The notes under the pieces: generated by a model
What the model was told of the DNA's origin: nothing
Seen by the model: only the letters and a program-made list of their open reading frames with translations
The model's database searches: none
Part shown: piece by piece, positions 1 to 8,476 of the stretch
Numbering within the stretch: the first letter of the stretch is position 1
Layout of the letters: the number at the start of each line of letters is the position of its first letter
Source: Flavobacteriales bacterium
Lineage (GTDB): Bacteria > Bacteroidota > Bacteroidia > Flavobacteriales_C > GCA-002722245
Assembly: GCA_002717515.1 (NCBI GenBank)
Contig: PBEC01000002.1
Location: 60,185-121,402 of the forward strand
Length of the DNA stretch: 61,218 bases
Direction: 5' to 3'
Program-made: the position numbers and the translations under genes

Positions 1-948
1 CTAAGCTTCCGCTTCAGCGTTCATTTTTGTCAAGACAGACATCACCTCTTTAACAGCATCAGCAGACTCTTCTAATAAAGTTTGTTCTTCAGCAGTTAAG
101 TTCAATTCGATGATTTTTTCAATACCTTCCTTTCCTAATACACATGGAACACCTAGGTAAACATCTTTTAATCCAAACTCACCTGTTAACCATGCACAAA
201 CTGGGAAAATTCTTTTTTGATCTCTGACAATTGCCTCAACCATTTGAGCAGCAGCAGCACCAGGAGCATACCAAGCTGATGTACCCATAAGATTAACCAA
301 TTCACCTCCTCCTTTCTTAGTTCTTTCAACGATGGCATTTAATTTTTCTTCTGACACCAAATCGGTAACAGGAACTCCACCAACGTTTGTAAATCTTGGA
401 AGTGGAACCATTGTATCACCATGTCCTCCCAATAATAAGGCTTGGATGTCTTTTACCGATACGCCTGTTTCATCTGCTAAAAATGCTTTGTAACGAGCAG
501 TATCTAAAATACCAGCCATTCCCATTACTTTATTAGACGCTTTTTGAGCTGTTAAATAAGCGCAATATGTCATAACGTCTAAAGGGTTAGATACAACTAT
601 AATAATTGCATCGGGAGAATGTTTAATTACGTTTTCAGTTACTGATTTTACAATACCAGCATTTGTTGCAATTAAATCATCACGGCTCATACCAGGCTTT
701 CTTGGTAAACCTGATGTAATTACTACCACATCTGAACCAGCAGTTTTTGTGTAGTCGTTTGTAGAACCTACTGTTTTTGTATTATACATATTTACTGCGG
801 CAGTTTGCCACATATCTAAAGACTTACCTTCAGCAACACCTTCTTTGATGTCCAATAAAACAACCTCAGTTGCCAGTTCTTTGTGTGCACAAACGTTAGC
901 ACAAGTTGCTCCAACGTTACCAGCACCTACAACAGTAATTTTACTCAT
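1..948 (-). CDS. mdh: Malate dehydrogenase (NAD-dependent, LDH-like type)
   Basis: Oxidises malate to oxaloacetate in the cytoplasmic TCA cycle. The 315-residue protein is full length for the LDH-like MDH class. Visible features are the Rossmann loop GAGNVG (residues 8-13), Asp33 at the end of beta-2 (NAD preference), the substrate-specificity loop LPRKPGMSRDD with Arg83 and Arg89 typical of malate rather than lactate use, NPLDVMTY (121-128), Asp149/Arg152, and catalytic His176 in GGHGDT. ATG start at 948; TAG stop at the first bases of the window. A 126-base gap separates it from the upstream operon, so it probably has its own promoter, though I see no clear one. Confidence 0.97.
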   Translation of the reverse strand: MSKITVVGAGNVGATCANVCAHKELATEVVLLDIKEGVAEGKSLDMWQTAAVNMYNTKTVGSTNDYTKTAGSDVVVITSGLPRKPGMSRDDLIATNAGIVKSVTENVIKHSPDAIIIVVSNPLDVMTYCAYLTAQKASNKVMGMAGILDTARYKAFLADETGVSVKDIQALLLGGHGDTMVPLPRFTNVGGVPVTDLVSEEKLNAIVERTKKGGGELVNLMGTSAWYAPGAAAAQMVEAIVRDQKRIFPVCAWLTGEFGLKDVYLGVPCVLGKEGIEKIIELNLTAEEQTLLEESADAVKEVMSVLTKMNAEAEA

Positions 949-1074
949 AATATAAATTGTTAAAATAGATGTAAAAAATTGAGGTGCTAAAATAGTGATT
1001 AGTAGTCAGATAATAAAAGATTATCCTGTATTCTTTGAACGTTTTATGTTTTTAACTCTCCAGGATATTTAACT

Positions 1075-1302
1075 TTAATCGTCCAAAATGTCTTCTGATG
1101 ATTCTCTTTTTTTGAATTTCTTCCAAATTAAATCAGAGTAGCTGAGAGCAATTAATATATATATCAAGTAATACATATATTTCGTATAACTATCTTTTAT
1201 GCCAAAGTAATCTCGTAAGGTCAAGATCATAACAGCCATAAAGGCAAGTGTGATAAATGTTAGCCTCCAATTGCTTATTTCATTTCTGAAACGTTTTTTC
1301 AT
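1075..1302 (-). CDS. Small two-helix membrane protein, unknown function
   Basis: 75 residues: a basic N-terminus (MKKRFRNEISNWR), a hydrophobic helix at about 13-31, a short polar loop, a second hydrophobic helix at about 40-58, and a charged tail ending EDILDD. I do not recognise the family. Its ATG overlaps the stop of the upstream M16-like gene by 4 bases, so it is translationally coupled and is the last gene of the murB-ftsE operon. Co-conservation with that operon would be the main evidence for function. Confidence 0.7.
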   Translation of the reverse strand: MKKRFRNEISNWRLTFITLAFMAVMILTLRDYFGIKDSYTKYMYYLIYILIALSYSDLIWKKFKKRESSEDILDD

Positions 1303-2567
1303 ACATTTTGACCTCCAACTTTAACACGAACAAAATCTTCCCAATTTAAATATTGAATTGCAGTTTGTTTTATTTCCTCAGGTGTTATTGATTCGAGTGT
1401 TTCAATGTATTGATCATAGTAACTCCAGCTCAGGCCAAAAGAGTCTACTGAAAAAAATCGATCTACTTGTTCAAATGCGCCATCGAACCCTTTTAAAAGA
1501 GTTCCCTTTAAATAATTCCTTAAGGTGTTTAGTTCTTCCTCTGAAATTAAATCAGTTTGCAAACGGCGAATTTCTTTTTCTATTTCATTAATCGTTTCGT
1601 CGCCTTTATTTTTTAAAACATCAGCAGATATGACCAAAGCCGTAGCATCTTGATAGTTAATGATTGATGAATGTATACCGTATGTCCAACCCTTTTCTTC
1701 TCGAATATTTTGCATTAATCGAGAACCAAAATATCCACCAAAAAGTGCATTTGTAATGCTTATTTTATGATACTCATTGTGCGTTTTGTTGGGTAAGAGT
1801 TTTCCCAGCATTATACTGCACTGCTCAGATTTTTTGGAAACAATGTGAAGTTGTGGATTTGGAATAGAGTTATTCGTCTTATTTTTAATCTCTTTAAAAT
1901 TTATTTTGAGATTATCGATAAAGCTTCGAAGTGCCATTTTAGAACTATTGGAAATACAACCCGAAACCAACATTTTAAAAGGAGCGTTTATGACAAATTT
2001 CTCTACAAATGATTTTATCATTAAATAATCAACTCGATCAAAATCTTCAAGATGCGCTACTTTACCGTATTCACTTTCATTGAAGAGTACTTCAGCAAAT
2101 TTTTGGCGCGCTAAAAATGAGGTTTTTTCTGAATCGATTAAAAAGTCATTTTTTTCTTTTTTACGAAGACGATCAAATTCATCTTCAGGTAAATTTGGGT
2201 TCGAAATAACTTCTTTGACCAATTCCAAAAGAGGAGTTAAATTTCTTTCCAATACAAAGAAAGAGAGTGTTCCAAAATCTTTTGAAACATCCATTCCATA
2301 ATATACGCCGAGACCATTAATTGCCTCTTTAAATGCCTTTCCGTTAATTTTTTTTGATCCATCACGCAAAATATCAAATGCCAAAGAGGCAATAAGAGGT
2401 TGAGACTGATATTTAGACCCTGCCTTGTATACAAGTTCCAATTTCAATAATGGAGCACTTCCACCATGAACATAGTTCACCTCAACACCATTAATATTTT
2501 CCTTTTGAACTTTAAGCTTTGTGAGTTCAATCTGATTAATAATTTCAGGAGCCTTACTTCTGTCCAT
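1299..2567 (-). CDS. M16 family peptidase-like protein, catalytically inactive partner
   Basis: 422 residues with the pitrilysin/M16 two-lobe fold signature but no HxxEH zinc motif: the equivalent segment reads SLAFDILRDGSKK. It keeps the C-terminal-lobe R/Y motif, SRLMQNIREEKGWTYGIHSS (about 279-298), which in M16B enzymes helps bind substrate. This is the pattern of the non-catalytic subunit in M16B heterodimers, such as mitochondrial processing peptidase alpha. It overlaps the upstream active M16 gene by 14 bases, so both subunits should be made together. No signal peptide is obvious; cytoplasmic location is an inference. Confidence 0.9.
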   Translation of the reverse strand: MDRSKAPEIINQIELTKLKVQKENINGVEVNYVHGGSAPLLKLELVYKAGSKYQSQPLIASLAFDILRDGSKKINGKAFKEAINGLGVYYGMDVSKDFGTLSFFVLERNLTPLLELVKEVISNPNLPEDEFDRLRKKEKNDFLIDSEKTSFLARQKFAEVLFNESEYGKVAHLEDFDRVDYLMIKSFVEKFVINAPFKMLVSGCISNSSKMALRSFIDNLKINFKEIKNKTNNSIPNPQLHIVSKKSEQCSIMLGKLLPNKTHNEYHKISITNALFGGYFGSRLMQNIREEKGWTYGIHSSIINYQDATALVISADVLKNKGDETINEIEKEIRRLQTDLISEEELNTLRNYLKGTLLKGFDGAFEQVDRFFSVDSFGLSWSYYDQYIETLESITPEEIKQTAIQYLNWEDFVRVKVGGQNV

Positions 2568-3804
2568 TACCTGTTTTAATTACGTGTAACTTACTTTGAG
2601 CATTTTCTGTCAATTTTTCTTGAACCCAAATTTGAATTTCTTGAGCTTTTACAGCTTGATAGTTTAATAGTTCTCGATTAATGTCCTCTACATCGTTACA
2701 GAGCTCCGCATATCCTAAATTCATTGCTTTATTCATAACGTTCATTTCTCCATATACGTGAGCGGTTTCAAACTTATTTTTAACTTTTAACAAATTTTCA
2801 TTTGATATCCCCACTTCCTTTAGTTCATTAATAATTTTCCAAATTTCTTTTTCGACTTGTTCGAACTCTACTCCATCGTTCACTTTACCTGAGATAACTA
2901 ACATTCCTGGGCCTCTATCTCCTGTTACGTATGCACTTATATTGGAAACTAATTTTAACTCTACAGCCAATTTTTGATGCAACAAAGAACTTTCATCTCG
3001 ACCCAAAATATCACTCGTTAAATCGGCTAATGGAAATTCAGAGTCGGTTCTCTTACCGATTTTGAACGACCATAAAAAAGCGTTTAAAGGCACAGGTTCT
3101 TCAACCTTTTCAGCCCGTGGCCCTTTTTGCTCTCTCTCTTGAATCTTCTGTTGTCGGGAAATTGTTGATGGAGGAATGTCGGCAAACCATTTTTTTACCA
3201 TATTAAAAGTTTTTTCATAATCAACGTCACCACAAATGGATAATATACAATTATTTGGTGCATAAAATTGTTTATAAAAGTCCATTGCATCTTTAAGAGT
3301 AACTTTTTCAATATGACTTATATCTTGTCCTATTGTTGCCCACTTATATGGGTGGTCTTTGTAGGTGATTTTTCTCAATTGAGCCAAATTATTACCATAC
3401 GGCTGGTTCAAATACCTTTGTTTAAACTCCTCTATAACAACCTGACGCTGAACCTCTAAGCTTTTTTCATCTAAATTGAGTTGGAACATTCTATCCGCCT
3501 CTAACCAGAGTGCAAGTTCTAAATTATTTTTTGGTAGAGTTAAGTAGTAATTTGTATAGTCATTGGTAGTGAATGCATTATTTTGACCACCTGCATTTTG
3601 GACTTGGACATCATAATCTGGTGCATTTTTACTCCCCGAAAACATAAGATGTTCAAAATAATGAGCCAGTCCTGTAATATTTGGATCTTCATCTCGTGCT
3701 CCAACATCAAAAGCCAAATTCACGGCAACTATTGGGGTGGATTTATCCTTATGAATAATTACTCTTAGTCCATTATCCAGATGGTATTTTTTATACTTTA
3801 TCAT
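2554..3804 (-). CDS. M16 family zinc metallopeptidase, active subunit
   Basis: 416 residues. The inverted zinc motif HYFEH lies at 48-52 in GLAHYFEHLMFSG. A third zinc ligand is expected in the VVIEEF segment (Glu125 or Glu126), about 74 residues on. Members degrade or process peptides inside a closed chamber made by two M16 lobes. The directly overlapping downstream gene encodes an M16-like protein without the zinc motif, so an active/inactive heterodimer is the natural reading. The start overlaps the end of the nitronate monooxygenase gene by 14 bases. No signal peptide is seen. Confidence 0.94.
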   Translation of the reverse strand: MIKYKKYHLDNGLRVIIHKDKSTPIVAVNLAFDVGARDEDPNITGLAHYFEHLMFSGSKNAPDYDVQVQNAGGQNNAFTTNDYTNYYLTLPKNNLELALWLEADRMFQLNLDEKSLEVQRQVVIEEFKQRYLNQPYGNNLAQLRKITYKDHPYKWATIGQDISHIEKVTLKDAMDFYKQFYAPNNCILSICGDVDYEKTFNMVKKWFADIPPSTISRQQKIQEREQKGPRAEKVEEPVPLNAFLWSFKIGKRTDSEFPLADLTSDILGRDESSLLHQKLAVELKLVSNISAYVTGDRGPGMLVISGKVNDGVEFEQVEKEIWKIINELKEVGISNENLLKVKNKFETAHVYGEMNVMNKAMNLGYAELCNDVEDINRELLNYQAVKAQEIQIWVQEKLTENAQSKLHVIKTGNGQK

Positions 3805-4741
3805 TAATCGAATATAAATTTGACTTTGTCAACTGATAATCAGCAACTATGTTTTGAATTATATCTTTAACAGATTCTACTGAATTTATGATGGCTGAAA
3901 CCTGCCCTATTTCTAAATTACCTTCTTGCAAATCTCCTTCGAAAATGCCCTTCTTAATTCTACCTCGTCCCAGAAGATTTGTAAGCTCTTCCTTGTTCGT
4001 ACCCTTTTGATAAAGTGCTAAAATTTGTTTGTAAAAATCATTTTTTAACATTCTTACAGGCGCCAACTCTTTTAAGGTCAAAACAGTATCTCCATCTTTT
4101 GAATTTACGACATATGACTTGAATAATTCATGCGCACTGGATTCCCTTGATATTGCAAAACGACTTCCAATCTGAACTCCATCAGCTCCTAGACTCATAG
4201 CAGCAAGCATACTTTGACCCGTCGCAATACCTCCTGCTGCCACGACAGGAATATTTATATTCTGAACAATAGTCGGTACCAAACACATTGTAGTCATTTC
4301 ATCTCTTCCATTGTGTCCTCCTGCTTCAAAACCTTCCGCAATAACAGCATCAACACCAGCATCTTCAGCTTTTTTGGCAAACTTGGTATTGGCTATAACA
4401 TGAAGTACTTTTATGCCCAAGTTTTTCATATTTTGAGTATACAGAGAGGGATTCCCTCCGGAAGTAATTACAATTTTTACTTTCTCCTGGAAAAGAATTT
4501 CGAAAAGTTCATCTATTTGTGGGTAAAACAAAGGAATGTTGACTGCAAATGGATGTCGAGTGGCCTTTTTACATTTTTGAATATGTTCTCTGAGAACATC
4601 CGGATACATACTTCCGGCACCAAGCACTCCTAAAACACCATTATTTGAAGCAGCCGAGGCTAGTCTCCATCCGCTGCACCAAACCATTCCTGCTTGAATA
4701 ATAGGGTATTTTATACCTAAAAGTTTTGTTATTTTATTCAT
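3791..4741 (-). CDS. Nitronate monooxygenase family protein (FMN-binding TIM barrel)
   Basis: 316 residues from ATG 4741 (MNKITKLLGIKYPIIQAGM). An upstream in-frame start at 4780 would add 13 residues inside ftsE that do not look like the family. Hallmarks are the N-terminal YPIIQAGM, EGFEAGGHNG (catalytic His region), PVVAAGGIATG and GADGVQIGSRF phosphate-binding loops. Characterised relatives oxidise alkyl nitronates; related FabK-type enzymes reduce enoyl-ACP, so the substrate is not certain from sequence. The start overlaps the last 8 bases of ftsE, placing it in the murB-ftsE-M16 operon. Confidence 0.9.
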   Translation of the reverse strand: MNKITKLLGIKYPIIQAGMVWCSGWRLASAASNNGVLGVLGAGSMYPDVLREHIQKCKKATRHPFAVNIPLFYPQIDELFEILFQEKVKIVITSGGNPSLYTQNMKNLGIKVLHVIANTKFAKKAEDAGVDAVIAEGFEAGGHNGRDEMTTMCLVPTIVQNINIPVVAAGGIATGQSMLAAMSLGADGVQIGSRFAISRESSAHELFKSYVVNSKDGDTVLTLKELAPVRMLKNDFYKQILALYQKGTNKEELTNLLGRGRIKKGIFEGDLQEGNLEIGQVSAIINSVESVKDIIQNIVADYQLTKSNLYSINDKV

Positions 4742-5417
4742 ATTCAGAGGCTTGAACTTCAGAAATAAGGCCCTCCTCACATTTTAAAATTCTACCTGGA
4801 TAATTTTCAACCAAATCCATATCGTGAGTTGCCATTAAAATTGCGGTTCCTCCTTTGGATATTACTGATAACAGCTTCATGATTTCACGAGATGAATCTG
4901 GATCCAGATTTCCTGTGGGTTCATCAGCCAATATTACTTTTGGCGAATTTATCATCGCTCTTGCTATGGCAACTTTTTGTTGCTGACCTCCCGAGAGCTG
5001 ATGAGGGTATTTGTCACCTATATCTGGAAGATTCACCTGCTCCAAGGTGACTTTTGCGTGATTTTTCATTGCTTTTTTATCCTTCCATCCTGTCGATTTC
5101 ATTATAAAAAGTAAATTATCCTCTATGCTCCTATCCGGAAGCAATTGAAAATCCTGAAAAACTACTCCCAGTTGGCGTCTTAATTTATGAACTTGTGTGT
5201 ACTTGAGCTTTTTCAAATCCAAACCAACAACTTCACCTTCCCCCTCAGCTATGTCCATCTCCTTATAGAGCACTTTTAATATGGAGCTTTTTCCACTTCC
5301 TGTTTTTCCAATAAGATATACAAATTCACCTTTTTTAACCGAAATATTCACGCCGTTGAGAATTTGTTTCTTCCTATGGAATGCTTTTACGTTTTTTAAT
5401 TCTACTAATTTTTCCAT
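4734..5417 (-). CDS. ftsE: Cell-division ABC transporter ATP-binding protein FtsE
   Basis: 227 residues, the usual size for FtsE. Walker A GKTGSGKS at 37-44, Q-loop VFQDFQLLPDRS (about 86-97, typical of FtsE), ABC signature LSGGQ at 141-145, Walker B VILADE at 161-166, followed by PTGNLDP and the H-loop in ATHD. FtsE with the membrane protein FtsX activates peptidoglycan hydrolases at the divisome. No ftsX is adjacent in this window. The gene follows murB by 6 bases, linking precursor synthesis and division in one transcript. Confidence 0.93.
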   Translation of the reverse strand: MEKLVELKNVKAFHRKKQILNGVNISVKKGEFVYLIGKTGSGKSSILKVLYKEMDIAEGEGEVVGLDLKKLKYTQVHKLRRQLGVVFQDFQLLPDRSIEDNLLFIMKSTGWKDKKAMKNHAKVTLEQVNLPDIGDKYPHQLSGGQQQKVAIARAMINSPKVILADEPTGNLDPDSSREIMKLLSVISKGGTAILMATHDMDLVENYPGRILKCEEGLISEVQASEYE

Positions 5418-5423
5418 ACCGAA

Positions 5424-6437
5424 CTAGTATATGTTTACTTCACGTTCTAAATTAACACCAAATTTTTCTTTTATCGAATCGAGTATTCTTGAAGACAAGT
5501 CATATATCTCTTTACCAGATGCACCTCCATAATTTACGAGAACAAGAGCCTGATTTTTGTGAACACCATAGTTGCCATAGGTTTTACCTTTCCAACCCGC
5601 TTGTTCGATTAACCAACCTGCAGCAAGCTTCATTAAATCCTCCCCTGCTGGATAGGCTACTACATTTGGAAATTTTAGTTTAATTGAATCGAATGTGCTT
5701 TGAGTAACAATTGGATTTTTGAAGAAAGAACCCGAATTACCTATTTTACTTGGATCAGGAAGTTTAGATTGTCGAATCGCTATTACTGCATCACTCACTG
5801 ACTTGGCTGACAAATCCTTTATACCCATATTTTCCAATTGCTTTTCTATTGCTCCGTATGAGATATTATAATTTGGTTTTTTTGAGAGCTTGTAAATTAC
5901 TCTGGATATTAAATACTCCCCTTTTACTTTATTTTTAAATACACTATCGCGATAACCAAAACAACAATCTTCATTTCTGAAATAATGTATCTCACCTGAT
6001 TTTAAGTGAATGGCCTCCAATTCATGAAAAACCTCCTTAATTTCAACTCCGTAAGCTCCAATATTTTGCATGGGACTCGCACCCACATTACCAGGTATTA
6101 AACTTAAATTTTCAACACCGTTCCATCCCTTGTCGATACAATGCAGTACAAAATCATGCCAAACAACTCCTCCTCCTACTTTTACGAAAACAAAATCATC
6201 GGTTTCTTCCAATATTTCAATCCCCTGTATATGATTTTTCAAAACTAAACCATTGAAATCTTTAGTAAAAAGAAGGTTTGAGCCTCCTCCCAAAATAAGG
6301 GTAGAGTTCTTTTTAAATTCATTTGATTGAATTACATTACGAACGTGGTCTTCATTTTCAGCTTGACTGAATAATTTTGCAGACACATCAATTCCAAATG
6401 TGTTAAATTTTTTCAAGGAAACATCTGATGCAATCAT
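5424..6437 (-). CDS. murB: UDP-N-acetylenolpyruvoylglucosamine reductase MurB
   Basis: 337 residues, type I MurB (E. coli size). It reduces UDP-GlcNAc-enolpyruvate to UDP-MurNAc with NADPH and FAD in the cytoplasm. Visible features are the FAD-binding LGGGSNLLF (49-57), PGNVGASPMQNIGAYG (115-130), GYRDSVFK with Arg163, the proton donor Ser237 in GSFFKNP, and the C-terminal Glu333 in LEREV. It is the first gene of the six-gene minus-strand operon. The 96 bases upstream separate it from the antiporter gene and could hold a promoter; no consensus -33/-7 pair is clear there. Confidence 0.97.
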   Translation of the reverse strand: MIASDVSLKKFNTFGIDVSAKLFSQAENEDHVRNVIQSNEFKKNSTLILGGGSNLLFTKDFNGLVLKNHIQGIEILEETDDFVFVKVGGGVVWHDFVLHCIDKGWNGVENLSLIPGNVGASPMQNIGAYGVEIKEVFHELEAIHLKSGEIHYFRNEDCCFGYRDSVFKNKVKGEYLISRVIYKLSKKPNYNISYGAIEKQLENMGIKDLSAKSVSDAVIAIRQSKLPDPSKIGNSGSFFKNPIVTQSTFDSIKLKFPNVVAYPAGEDLMKLAAGWLIEQAGWKGKTYGNYGVHKNQALVLVNYGGASGKEIYDLSSRILDSIKEKFGVNLEREVNIY

Positions 6438-6533
6438 ATTTTAAAAGTAGTCAATCACGTTATGAATTTAAACTTCACTTGCTTTATCTCTTAACAAATG
6501 AATTGTTAATTATGACTCAAATTAAATATTGGT

Positions 6534-8471
6534 TTAAGTAGGCCCAAACATCAACTCAACTTTGTCAATACTTTCCTGAGATCCCAAAATAGTAACAATA
6601 TCTCCAACTCGTAAACGAGTATATCCGTGAGTAATCATCAATTGGTCGTTTCGAGATATGGATAAAATTAAAATATCAGATGGCAGCCTTAAATCTCTTA
6701 GTGCCAAACCTTGTATGGTTGCATCCATAATTTCAACATCAACCGCATCCTGATCCGTTTCCATACCCAAAAGTATACTTGTCGCGTTGGGACTGCGAAC
6801 AAAATGATCCATAAGATTAACCATTGCTGAATTAGGATCAACTACAAGAGCTTCTAATGCTTTAAATTTCTTGGCATAATATCGATCTCCACTTGCTCGA
6901 ACAACAATTTCCTTGGTTCCTATTTGCTCATAAATCAATTCGCACCATTGGTAGTTTTCTCTATCCGAAAGCATTAAGACCATTGTGTCCGCGCTTTTAG
7001 GATCAAGTTTACTAAGACAGCTCAAGGATATAGAATCCATGAATACAATATCAATATCATCCACAGAACCAATCTCATCGGCTTTTCGCATTGCGGCAAT
7101 TTTCACACCCCATCCGTTATTTTTTAGTTGACGCGCTAATGCTAAACTCATAGGTTCAAATCCAAAAATTATGGCATCATTGTGACCATCAAAAGCAGGG
7201 GTTTCGTGTTTTTCATGTGTCTCATTAACCTTGTGCAGAGCAAATTTAAAGAGTGGAGGCCCTACTACCTGGTTAATTACAATAACTCCAACAATTATGG
7301 TTTCGAATTGAACTCCAAATTCTGGAAATGCCTGCTTAATAAGAGTAGCCAAGCCCAACCCTACTCCAGCCTGAGTGACATAAGGCATCCAGTTGAGATG
7401 ACGAAATTTCCATGGATCTCCAGCTAATGTACCTCCTACATAACCTGCAATAACCATTGAAAGCAACCGAATGAAAAAAAACAAAACAGCAATACCAAAT
7501 ACCTGAAACAAAACGTCAACTTGTAAAGTTGCTCCTGTAAGGGTGAAAAAAATCACATAAATCACAGGACCTGTTTCATGCAAAATCTCGATAAATTCAG
7601 GACGAGAAGTTGAATAATTAGTTACGTAATAACTTCCCAATATACATATTAAAAGAGGCTCAATGTAAAATTTATGACCTAAAATATGTTCTTGAACTGT
7701 AAAATCTCCCAGCCAATCTGCAAACAAATAAACAGCGTATCCCAAAGAAATTAGAATGGTTACTTTTAGATATTTGTTGATTTTAAACTTAAAAAACCAT
7801 TTTATAATAATTCCAATTAATCTTCCTAATGCAAAAGATACGACAAGTTCTACAAGAAGATAAATTAGTGAGAGTAAGCTAAAAGGTTCACCACTTAAAA
7901 ATGTCTTTGCCAATGCAAAACAAACAGCAAAAAGAATAATTACTAAAACATCTTTAACCACAGTTACTCCTATAGATGTTTTGGTAAATGGCCCTTTAGC
8001 TCTTAGTTCATTAATAACTGCAATAGCGGAGGAAGGAGATCGTGCTACAAAAATTGTAGCCATTAATATTCCTACTGACATTTTTTCTGCAAAGGTCATC
8101 TCGACCATGAATGGAATGTATTCACTTGCTAAAAAGACGCCCAAAACTCCTAAACCAAAGGTTATAACCAACTGTCCCAAAGTATTCCATAGTATACTTT
8201 TAAACTGCCCTCTTATTTCTTTTAAATAAAGTTCTGAACCCGCAGCAAAAGCTATAAAAGCCAGAGAGATTTCATTTAAAAAGTTTAAATATTTTGTATT
8301 CTCTCTCGGAATTAATTCCAAAACGTCTGATCCTGCAAGAATTCCAGCAAGTAATAAACCTGTTATTAATGGAAATTTAATCTTTGCAAAAAATTTTGAA
8401 ATATGATTCGCCGAAAGAGCTATAATTAAAAACCCTCCCAGCGCGATGATTATTTCTTTATTAAAATCCAA
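6534..8471 (-). CDS. Monovalent cation:proton antiporter (CPA2) with TrkA-N/TrkA-C domains
   Basis: 645 residues. An N-terminal Na+/H+ exchanger domain of about 12 membrane helices (about 10-405) is followed by a cytoplasmic Rossmann-type TrkA-N domain (about 435-550) and a TrkA-C domain (about 560-645). This layout fits KefB/KefC-type K+/H+ or Na+/H+ exchange with nucleotide or ligand gating. The start is TTG: an in-frame stop lies 12 bases upstream, and no ATG or GTG lies between, so TTG at 8471 (or CTG at 8474) is forced. It starts 5 bases after the stop of the upstream helical-repeat gene. Confidence 0.92.
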   Translation of the reverse strand: MDFNKEIIIALGGFLIIALSANHISKFFAKIKFPLITGLLLAGILAGSDVLELIPRENTKYLNFLNEISLAFIAFAAGSELYLKEIRGQFKSILWNTLGQLVITFGLGVLGVFLASEYIPFMVEMTFAEKMSVGILMATIFVARSPSSAIAVINELRAKGPFTKTSIGVTVVKDVLVIILFAVCFALAKTFLSGEPFSLLSLIYLLVELVVSFALGRLIGIIIKWFFKFKINKYLKVTILISLGYAVYLFADWLGDFTVQEHILGHKFYIEPLLICILGSYYVTNYSTSRPEFIEILHETGPVIYVIFFTLTGATLQVDVLFQVFGIAVLFFFIRLLSMVIAGYVGGTLAGDPWKFRHLNWMPYVTQAGVGLGLATLIKQAFPEFGVQFETIIVGVIVINQVVGPPLFKFALHKVNETHEKHETPAFDGHNDAIIFGFEPMSLALARQLKNNGWGVKIAAMRKADEIGSVDDIDIVFMDSISLSCLSKLDPKSADTMVLMLSDRENYQWCELIYEQIGTKEIVVRASGDRYYAKKFKALEALVVDPNSAMVNLMDHFVRSPNATSILLGMETDQDAVDVEIMDATIQGLALRDLRLPSDILILSISRNDQLMITHGYTRLRVGDIVTILGSQESIDKVELMFGPT

Positions 8472-8476
8472 CAGTA

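Noticed and set aside
1023-1066. Inverted repeat ATCCTG...CAGGAT upstream of mdh
   Set aside because: Arms are only 6 bases with a 32-base spacer, expected by chance in AT-rich DNA.
4214-4633. 139-codon plus-strand frame inside the nitronate monooxygenase gene
   Set aside because: Antisense to the FMN-binding core, with low-complexity composition typical of shadow frames.
3791-4780. Longer nitronate monooxygenase start at 4780
   Set aside because: The extra 13 residues do not fit the family, which begins at the ATG 4741 with the YPIIQAGM block.
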